NCBI GenBank assembly: GCA_024405435.1
Contig: JAKSOU010000027.1
Coordinates: forward strand, 1 to 36,089
Source: Akkermansia sp.
Lineage (GTDB): Bacteria > Verrucomicrobiota > Verrucomicrobiia > Verrucomicrobiales > Akkermansiaceae
DNA length: 36,089 nt
Direction: 5' to 3'
The notes below the pieces were generated by a model, which was not told where the DNA came from, searched no databases, and was given only the letters and a program-made list of their open reading frames with translations. Made by a program: the position numbers and the translations under genes. Positions 8,100-15,300 of the stretch are shown here, piece by piece. Position 1 is the first letter of the stretch. Each line of letters begins with the position of its first letter.

Positions 8100-8659
8100 G
8101 GTGCGGCTTGGTAGAATAGTATCACGTTTTTGCCGTAATGGCGAGTGTCAACCAGGCGCCAGCCGGGGAATTCCCGCGTGTGGGAATCGCCCACGCCGTA
8201 TCCCTCCTGCGCCTCCGCTATGAAATAGCCGTCCTCCGCCAGAAGCTCCGCCAGGCGGTCCGTCATCAGCTCCGCTATCATGTCGCGGTCCCCCGCGGCC
8301 TTGCAGTACGGCGGGTCCGCGAACACGATGTCGTACTTGCCCATGTCGCGCTTCACGAACTGCAGGCAGTCCGCCTGCACCACGCTGCCGCCGGGCAGGC
8401 GCGAGCGCTCCAGGTTGCGGCGGGCGGAGGCGCAGGAGGCGCGGGCGGCATCCACCATGCGGGCGGAGGCGGCGCCGCGGCTCAGGGCCTCGATACCCAC
8501 GGAGCCGGAGCCGCAGTACAAATCCAGCACGCGCGCGCCGGAGACGATTCCGGTGAGGATGTTGAAGAGGGCCTCGCGCACGCGGTCCTGGGTGGGGCGC
8601 ACCTCGCCATCCGGCACGTGGATGGGCATACCCTTGGCTTTTCCGGCGATGATGCGCAT
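8096..8659 (-). CDS. rsmD: 16S rRNA (guanine(966)-N2)-methyltransferase
   Basis: A 187-aa SAM-dependent methyltransferase of the RsmD family, which methylates G966 of 16S rRNA. It begins with the typical MRIIAGKAKG and has the family segment RPTQDRVREALFNIL (21-35), SAM motif I LDLYCGSGSVGIE (45-57) and the catalytic motif DPPY (115-118). Length matches the family. It opens the rsmD-waaA-DUF2062 operon, and a terminator (8682-8717) separates it from the gene upstream. No convincing promoter is visible. Confidence 0.95.
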   Translation of the reverse strand: MRIIAGKAKGMPIHVPDGEVRPTQDRVREALFNILTGIVSGARVLDLYCGSGSVGIEALSRGAASARMVDAARASCASARRNLERSRLPGGSVVQADCLQFVKRDMGKYDIVFADPPYCKAAGDRDMIAELMTDRLAELLAEDGYFIAEAQEGYGVGDSHTREFPGWRLVDTRHYGKNVILFYQAAP

Positions 8660-8681
8660 GGCGCTGCGTGGCGGGCGGGAT

Positions 8682-8717
8682 AAAAAAGGCGGGAGACCGC
8701 ATGCACGGGCTCCCGCC
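8682..8717 (-). terminator. Rho-independent terminator after the secreted protein gene
   Basis: On the minus strand, GGCGGGAG (8717-8710) and CTCCCGCC (8695-8688) form an 8-bp stem with a 14-base loop, followed at once by six T residues (8687-8682). It ends the transcript of the 255-aa gene just before rsmD. Confidence 0.85.
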
Positions 8718-8738
8718 GGAAAGGAAAAACGGGTATCC

Positions 8739-9506
8739 TTACTTCTGCCCGGGCTTGCTGGTGGCAGCGCTGGGGGTCACCACCGGGAAGCGCATCAGGT
8801 AGCCGTGGTTGGCGATGGCCTGGCCGTTCACCGCGGAGACTTCCACCAGGCTGTAGTAGATGTAGTAGAACTTGCCGTCCGTGGTCTTGGTGAAGCGCAC
8901 CACCTCCTTGATGGTGGAGAGGGCGTCCTTGTTCTCGTACACCCATTCCGTGCCGGTCTGGGCGCCGAAGGCGAACTTGTCGCCCACCTCGAACTTCTTG
9001 CCCTTGAGCTCGCCGTTGGCGGAGGTCCAGGTGTCGGTGTTGGTGTCGTACGTGAGGGCGCCGATGGTGATGGGCATCATGGCGTTGCCGTTCACGCGGG
9101 TGGCGGAGAGCACGCGGAACTTGCCGTTGCCGACGGGGTCGAAGCCCAGGGCCACATCGGCCACGGGCACCACCTGGGCCTTCTTCCACGCGGCCACGTA
9201 CTTCTCGTAGTCGGCCTTGTTGGGCCACAGGTCGGCGCTGTAATCCAGCAGCATGGAGGGATCGGCCTTCTCGGCGATAGCCTTCTGCTTCTCCTTCGGC
9301 AGCTTGGCGAACGTCTCGCCGACAGCCTTCTGGGCGGCGGCGAACGAATCATCGTGCACGATACGCACAACAGCACCCTGCTTCACGGTGGAGCCGTCGT
9401 AGGGGAGATACTCCTTGATAGCCCCGGGGGCGTCCTGGGCCACAACGGTGCCGCAGAGGACGGTGGAGGCTGCCAGCATAGCAAGTAGGAAACGAGACGT
9501 CTTCAT
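8739..9506 (-). CDS. Secreted protein of unknown function
   Basis: A 255-aa protein with a clear Sec signal peptide (basic MKTSR, hydrophobic core to about residue 22, likely cut near VVA-QD). The mature part is hydrophilic with alternating beta-like segments and ends in a Ser/Thr/Pro/Lys tail. There is no lipobox cysteine and no PEP-CTERM tail, so it is probably periplasmic or exported. I do not recognise the family. It has its own promoter (9520-9547) and terminator (8682-8717) and is divergent from the lipoprotein gene. The -10 box lies 13 bases before the ATG, so the leader is very short. Confidence 0.7.
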   Translation of the reverse strand: MKTSRFLLAMLAASTVLCGTVVAQDAPGAIKEYLPYDGSTVKQGAVVRIVHDDSFAAAQKAVGETFAKLPKEKQKAIAEKADPSMLLDYSADLWPNKADYEKYVAAWKKAQVVPVADVALGFDPVGNGKFRVLSATRVNGNAMMPITIGALTYDTNTDTWTSANGELKGKKFEVGDKFAFGAQTGTEWVYENKDALSTIKEVVRFTKTTDGKFYYIYYSLVEVSAVNGQAIANHGYLMRFPVVTPSAATSKPGQK

Positions 9507-9519
9507 ATCTGTGCACGCA

Positions 9520-9567
9520 ATCTAACACGTTTTTTTTTGCTTGGCAAGCAAGAATATGGGTGATAAT
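9520..9567. promoter_or_regulatory. Divergent promoter region with inverted repeat
   Basis: On the minus strand TTGCCA (9547-9542), 16 bases and TTAGAT (9525-9520) drive the secreted-protein gene. On the plus strand GATAAT (9562-9567) with TTGCTT (9537) or TTGGCA (9541) could drive the lipoprotein gene, though the spacing is 19 or 15. TTGCTT-GGC-AAGCAA (9537-9551) is a perfect inverted repeat overlapping the -35 region of both promoters and could be a shared operator. Confidence 0.45.
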
Positions 9568-9577
9568 GTCATCTTCC

Positions 9578-10027
9578 ATGAGAATGACAAAGAAAAATCG
9601 GCTTTTTGCGCTGGCGGCGGGCTGTTTGTGCGTGGTGCTGGGAGCGTGCCAGAGCGCCACGCCCGCCAAGCGCATAGCGGCCAACCCCGTGTTGTTCAAC
9701 TCCCTCCCGGAGCAGCACCGCACCATGGTGCAGCAGGGGCTCATCTGCCAGGGCATGAGCCAGAACGCCGTGCTGCTGGCCTGGGGAAGCCCGGACAACC
9801 GCGCCACGGGGCAGACCCGCGATGGGCGCATGTACGAGCGCTGGGAGTACACCGCCATGCAGCCCGTGACCACGGTGCACGCCGGGTTCGGCGGCTGGTT
9901 CGGGCCTGGGCCGTACTGGTACCCATACGGCGGCAGCGGGTTGGACACCACGTACATACCGCGCTGCGCGGCCTCGGTGGACTTTGAGGACGGCCAGGTG
10001 GCGCGCTGGATGCACAACGGCAGATAA
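9578..10027 (+). CDS. Small outer-envelope lipoprotein, possibly BamE/SmpA-like
   Basis: A 149-aa lipoprotein. The N-terminus is basic, then hydrophobic, ending in the lipobox LGAC (cysteine near residue 18), so it should be lipid-anchored. The mature part has a segment GLICQGMSQNAVLLAWGSPD that resembles the GMtxxqVxxxwGxP helix-turn of BamE/SmpA/OmlA-type domains, followed by RWEY and a Gly/Pro/Tyr-rich loop. The start is uncertain: GTG 9560, ATG 9566, ATG 9578 and ATG 9584 share the frame. ATG 9578 gives a compact signal peptide and fits a -10 box at 9562-9567. It lies nine bases before galM, so the two are probably cotranscribed. Confidence 0.7.
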   Translation: MRMTKKNRLFALAAGCLCVVLGACQSATPAKRIAANPVLFNSLPEQHRTMVQQGLICQGMSQNAVLLAWGSPDNRATGQTRDGRMYERWEYTAMQPVTTVHAGFGGWFGPGPYWYPYGGSGLDTTYIPRCAASVDFEDGQVARWMHNGR

Positions 10028-10036
10028 CGAACGCTT

Positions 10037-10984
10037 ATGAACACCATTGGAACAACCCGCAACGGAGAGCCCATCTCCCTGTACCGCCTGGCCACAGATG
10101 AGCTGGCGGTGGAAATCACCAACTACGGCGCGCGCGTGCTCAAGTACGAGTATGCGGGCACGGATCACCTGTACGGCCCCAAGGATTGCGAATCCCTGCT
10201 GGCGGACACCTGCTACTGCGGCAGCGTGTGCGGCCGCGTGGCCAACCGCATTGCCGGCGGCAGCTTTGAGCTGGACGGCAAGGAGTACGTGCTGGCCACC
10301 AACAACGGCCCCAACCACCTGCACGGCGGCAACGTGGGATTCAGCGACCGCCTGTGGACCGTGGTGGAGGCCACGGACACCCGCCTGGTGCTGACGCTGG
10401 AATCCCCCGACGGCGAGGAGGGCTACCCTGGCACGGTGAAGGTGCGCGCCGCCTACACGGTGGAGGGCCGCAGCCTGAAACTGGAGCTGGAGGGTGCCAC
10501 GGATGCGCCCACCCTGCTCAACCTCACCAACCACGCGTACTGGAACCTGGACGGCACAGGCGTGGTGAACGGCCACTGCCTGCTGGTGCACGCCGCGGAG
10601 TTCACGCCCATGGTGGCCAACATCCCCACCGGCGCGGTGGCGCCCGTGGCGGGTACACCGTATGATTTGAACGCCCCCGCCCTGCTCGGCGCGCGCAACG
10701 CCGCGGATGTCATCCCCGGCGGGTACGACGACAACTACGTGCTGCCGCCGGTGGATGGCGTGCGTGAGGCGGCGGTGCTCACCAACGGGCGGCGCACGCT
10801 GCGCGTGCTCACGGATGCACCGGGGCTGCAGGTGTACACCGGGGACTACCTGCCGCTGCCGCGCGGCGGCGTGGCCCTGGAGGCCCAGAACTACCCGGAT
10901 TCCCCGCACAACCCGCACTTCCCGAGCATCGTCCTGCGCCCCGGCGAGACCTACCGCCGCACCATCGTGTGGGAGATCGACTGA
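10037..10984 (+). CDS. galM: Aldose 1-epimerase (galactose mutarotase)
   Basis: A 315-aa cytoplasmic enzyme that interconverts alpha and beta anomers of galactose and glucose. The catalytic set is visible: substrate His in NHLHGG (His94/His96), the catalytic acid His166 in NLTNHAYWNL, Asp231/232 in GYDDNY, and the catalytic base Glu282 in LEAQNYPDSPHNP. There is no signal peptide. Length is slightly short but normal for bacterial GalM. It follows the lipoprotein gene by nine bases and is followed by a GC-rich terminator. In a mucin or glycan user this would serve the Leloir pathway. Confidence 0.95.
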   Translation: MNTIGTTRNGEPISLYRLATDELAVEITNYGARVLKYEYAGTDHLYGPKDCESLLADTCYCGSVCGRVANRIAGGSFELDGKEYVLATNNGPNHLHGGNVGFSDRLWTVVEATDTRLVLTLESPDGEEGYPGTVKVRAAYTVEGRSLKLELEGATDAPTLLNLTNHAYWNLDGTGVVNGHCLLVHAAEFTPMVANIPTGAVAPVAGTPYDLNAPALLGARNAADVIPGGYDDNYVLPPVDGVREAAVLTNGRRTLRVLTDAPGLQVYTGDYLPLPRGGVALEAQNYPDSPHNPHFPSIVLRPGETYRRTIVWEID

Positions 10985-11008
10985 TTGCGCCTGAAAAGGC
11001 TTTACGCC

Positions 11009-11050
11009 CCGCCCGCCCGGCACGCAGCCGCGGCGGGCGGTTGCGTTTTT
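11009..11050 (+). terminator. Terminator after galM
   Basis: CCGCCCGCC (11009-11017) pairs exactly with GGCGGGCGG (11032-11040), with a further CGG/CCG pairing inside the loop. TTGCGTTTTT follows. The interrupted T tract makes it less than ideal. It separates galM from the phage-derived cassette. Confidence 0.55.
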
Positions 11051-11138
11051 GCGCGCCAAGGGTGCCCGCGGGCGGGCGGGCGGTGCGCGTTCCGGGGCCG
11101 GGGTTGCCCGCGCGCGGGATGCCGTGCATGCTGCGGGC

Positions 11139-12365
11139 ATGGCAATCCAAATGAAAGAATGGGGGATGCTGCCGCAGCCGGGGCGCGGCGTGCAGGTGCC
11201 CACCTACGGCATCAACCGCTGGTGGGGCGATTCCTTTGAACAGCTGGGGCGGGGCATGGCTTCCGCCGGTAAGGAGGCCGCGGAGCTGCTGGAGGCGCGC
11301 GGCAGGGTGGAGCGCGCGGGCGACCTGGCGGGTTTCTACGGCAGGCTGCAAACCGCCGTGGAGGAGGCCGGCGAGGAGCTGCGCGAACGCGACAACGTGC
11401 GCGACTGGGACTACGCCTGGCGAGAGGCTTGCGCACCGCGCGTGCAGGAGGCCCTGCGCGAGGTGCCGTACGAATCCCGCGAGGCCGCGCGCAGCCTGGC
11501 CGCCGCCTTCACCGCGGCCGCCTCCCTGGAGCAGCGCCGCGATGCCGAGCTGGAGCGTATCTCCGGCGCGCGCGAACAGTGGCGCCAACAGCTCGATTCC
11601 GCCGTGGAGCAGGGAGACGCCCAACAGGCGGAGCGCTGGCTGGAACAGGGCGGCGGCGTCTTCATCCCCGCAGACGGCATGGAGCGCGCGCGGCAGGATG
11701 TGCAGAGCCGCGCATCCCTCTCCCAGTGGCGCGCGCGCATGCAGCGGCAGCCCCTGCAGGCCCTGCAGGAGATGCAGCGCGCGGATGCCCCCCTGCCCTG
11801 CGGCGAGACGGAGCGGCAGGCCCTGCGCGACGAGGCGGAGCAGGCCCGCCGCTCCCTGCAATCGGAAACCGCCACGCAGATGGCGGACGATATCCGGCAG
11901 GACCGCGAGAGCCCCGCGGAGTGGGTGCAGGAGGCGCGCGAGGCCGGCGTGATTTCCGATGAGCAGGCGCGCGCCGCCGGCATGCCCCGCCGCGCCATGT
12001 CGCAACGCCGGCTGTGCGACTGGTTGCGCCGCATCGATGAAGCGCCCGCGGAAGAGGCGGACGCGCTGCGGCTGGATATCTGCACCGCCCCGCACACGCT
12101 GGCGGACCGCCGCGCCCTGCTGCGCCACCTGGATGCCGCGTGCGCGCTGCCGCATGACGAGCGGCTGGCGCTGGGCAGCCGCCTGTGGTGCATGTACCGC
12201 AGCGGGCGGTTCGGCACGCCGGGGGACGAGCCGGCGTGCGCGCGCATGGTCTCCCTGCAGCGCAGCGCGCAGCGGCTGCTGGCCGCGGGGGATTCCAAGG
12301 CGCTTGCTGCCTGGCTGGACGAGCGAAGGAACGAGGGCGACCGCTGGGTCTGCCACCAAGCATGA
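11139..12365 (+). CDS. Phage-like helical protein, possible internal virion protein
   Basis: A 408-aa hydrophilic, strongly helical protein rich in Ala, Arg, Glu and Gln, with long coiled-coil-like stretches (about 30-250) and no membrane segment. The pattern near 140-190 (QLDSAVEQGDAQQAERWLEQGG followed by a long charged helix) and the N-terminal VPTYGINRWWGDSFEQLGRGM resemble N-terminal parts of phage internal or ejection proteins that lie near giant virion proteins; this is a judgement of style, not a recognised domain. The ATG at 11139 was chosen; in-frame ATGs at 11151 and 11166 are possible, and none has a strong Shine-Dalgarno. It lies 12 bases before the 1801-aa gene. Confidence 0.6.
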   Translation: MAIQMKEWGMLPQPGRGVQVPTYGINRWWGDSFEQLGRGMASAGKEAAELLEARGRVERAGDLAGFYGRLQTAVEEAGEELRERDNVRDWDYAWREACAPRVQEALREVPYESREAARSLAAAFTAAASLEQRRDAELERISGAREQWRQQLDSAVEQGDAQQAERWLEQGGGVFIPADGMERARQDVQSRASLSQWRARMQRQPLQALQEMQRADAPLPCGETERQALRDEAEQARRSLQSETATQMADDIRQDRESPAEWVQEAREAGVISDEQARAAGMPRRAMSQRRLCDWLRRIDEAPAEEADALRLDICTAPHTLADRRALLRHLDAACALPHDERLALGSRLWCMYRSGRFGTPGDEPACARMVSLQRSAQRLLAAGDSKALAAWLDERRNEGDRWVCHQA

Positions 12366-12377
12366 TTTTTCACGAAT

Positions 12378-15300
12378 ATGGACACGCAAGACACAACATT
12401 GGAGGAAACCGCCGAGAGCCCCCTGCAACAGGAGGCCGGGCCCATGGACGAAAACATTCCCACGGAAGCCGCACCCCTGCCCTCGGCGGAGGAGGTGGCC
12501 GCGGCGGAGCGCGCCAAGCCGCGGTTCGACCGCGAGAAAACCGCGCACTGGGACCGCATCCTCACCGGGGATGCCGCCACCGTGCCGGAGGATATCCGCA
12601 AGCAGGCCGGAGCGGACGACGACTCCCTGCCGCCTGAAGAGCGGGAGTACAACCTGCTCACCACCGTCAACCGCTCCTGGGCCGCGGACCACCTGGACAT
12701 GAGCCGCGAGCAGGTGCGCGCCGACTGGAAAAACATCCGCAACACCCTGGCGGACACGCTGCAGGTGGGCGGCAACGAGCAGGAGGTCTTCCAGGCCCTC
12801 TCCGCCCGCAGGAGCGGCGAACGGAAGCGCGACGCCGCGCAGCAGGCCTTCAAGGAGGGATTCCTCGACGGTCTGGACGGCAAGCCCGCGCCGGAGACGG
12901 AGGCGGGCGACGACATCGACGCCGCCGCGCTGGGCGTAATGCGCGAGCAGGGCCACCTGGCCGGGCAGCGCGAACGCGAGCGGTACCAAGAGATGCTGCC
13001 GGACGTGGTGACGGCGCTGGATGCCATCCGCGTGGCGGAAAAGGGCGGGCCTGAGCAGGTGAAAACGTGGTGGGACATCCCGGAGCTGCTGAACGCCATG
13101 GGCAGCCTCTCGCGCCTGGAGCCGCGGGAGCGCGCACGCGTGTACCGCCTGGCCGCCGCCCAGCTGCCGCCCAACAACCCGCAAAGCCTGGCGGAGGGCG
13201 CCTTGAGGAGCTTCGTCCGCTCCGCAGGGAACACCGTCTACAACACCCTGCAGGCCGCCGGGAACGTGGCCGTGGCCACCGGGCACTCCCTGGCGCGCGG
13301 CATCGGCTGGGATGGTCTGGACGCCGCCGCGCGCGGCGCGGACAAGCGCCTGCAGATGCTGGAGGAAATGCGCCGCGTGGTGCAGGGAGAGCTCTACCCC
13401 ATCGAGCCGCCGGAGGACACCGGACTGGCGGGGCAGATGGTGCTGGATGCGGCCGGTGCGCTGCCGCAGGCGGGGCTGGCGTTCTGCGGCGGCACGGGGT
13501 TCGGGCTGCTGGTGGGCTCCGGCGTGGGTGAATCCATTGCAGAGGCGCGGCAGCGCGCGCCGCAGGGCAGCCAGGAGCTGCAAACCGCCGCCGGGCTCAT
13601 CGGCGGCACCATCCAGGCCGGAATCTACATGGGGCTCGGCAAGGCGGGCGAGCAAACCCTCGGCCGCTGCATCGACCGCTTTGTGCGCGCCCGCGGCGGC
13701 AGCGGGTACCTGTGGGCCGGCCTGAAGGGGCTGGGAGACGTGGGCGCGGAGGGTGCCAAGCTCCTGCTGGCGGGCAAGGCCGCGCAGGGCGCGGACCTCG
13801 CCACCCAAGAGCTCGCCGCCCGCGTGGAGGGCACAGCCTCCAACATCGATTGGAAAGCATACGGCGACAACCTGACGGACATCGAGTGCAACATGCGCGA
13901 GGCCGCCGCCAACCTGCCGTTCATCCTGATTGCCTCCGGCCGCGCGGCGCTGCGCCATTTCCAGTCGCCCCGCATGGTGCTGGGGGACGGCGTGGCGCTG
14001 CGGGAGCAGTGGGGGCTCACGGAGGAGCAGCTGGCGCGCGTGGCAAACGCCAAGAGCGTGCGCGTGCGCGACGAGCTGCTGCACGAGTACCTCTCCACCT
14101 CCAAGCGCTGGAGCGCGCCCGGATTCTTCCCGGAAATCATGCGCGCCATGCGCCTGCTCAACACCGACTACTACAAGGGATTCAGCCGGGAGGACGTGGT
14201 GCGCGACTTCCTGCAGCTGCCCTCGGAAACCGCCACCGTGCGCACCCCCAAGAAGGAGCTGGACACCGCCGACGGCGCGCAGGTGGAGCAGGCCCTGGAG
14301 CGCGTGGAGCCGGATATGGACCGCGCCGCGCTCCAAGGGCGCACGGATATGCTGCAGCTCATGGACCGCTGGTGGCAGAACGCCCATCTCAACCCGGAGG
14401 CCGTGGTGCCGCAGGAGGGCGAGCCCCTGCCCGCCGACTTCATCGAGGCGGACTACCTGCGCAGCCTGGCGCACTACCGCGAGCTGCGCGACGAGGCGGA
14501 CCCCGTGCCGCTGCGCATGCGCCGCAGCGGGCTGTACGCGCCCAACGCGCCGGACGAGGCGGATGCGCTCATGCGCGACCGCGTGGCGGAAATCCAGGAT
14601 TTGTCCTTCCGCTTCCTGCTCAACCGCAACTCGCTGGACGGGCTGCTCTCCACCTACCCCGACCGCAAGAGCGCGGAGAAGGCCACGGAGAGGGAGCGCC
14701 GCACGCTGGTGGCGGATGTCTGCAACGCCATCCTGGAATGCGCGGACGGGCGGAGCCAGCGGCACTCCTTCGGCGATTTGTCGGACGACATCTTCTGGCT
14801 CTACGAGGAAAGGGCCAAGGAAAGCGGGGCGCCCAAGTGGATGGAGGGAATGGAGTTGTTGGATTTCTACCCGTGGACTCGCAAGGACTCCGTGCGGTTC
14901 GGCACCATGGGCTACACCCTGCCGGAGCCGCAGCGCCGCATGTTCTCCATCAACGTGGGGCTTGCCTCCTGCGCCAAGACGCTCTACCAGCTGCTGCCGC
15001 ACACGGATGATTTCCAGACCGCGCTTTCCCGCGGCTGCACCGTGCCGCAGGCGTATGCGCTTCTGCTGCGCCGCGAGATGGGAGAGCACCTGCCCAAGGG
15101 ATGGCAGGGCAAGCTGCTGGAGGGCGCGGGCGAGATTCCCAAGCCCAATCCGCAGTATCAGGAAATGTACGGGCTCTACCGGAGCCTCACCGGCCACGCC
15201 GCGCAGTGCGCCACAGGCGAGGACGGCCGAACCTACTGGCGCGTGCGCCGACCCGACGGGCGATTCACCCGCTGGCACGAGGAGGAGTTCATGGCCGTGA

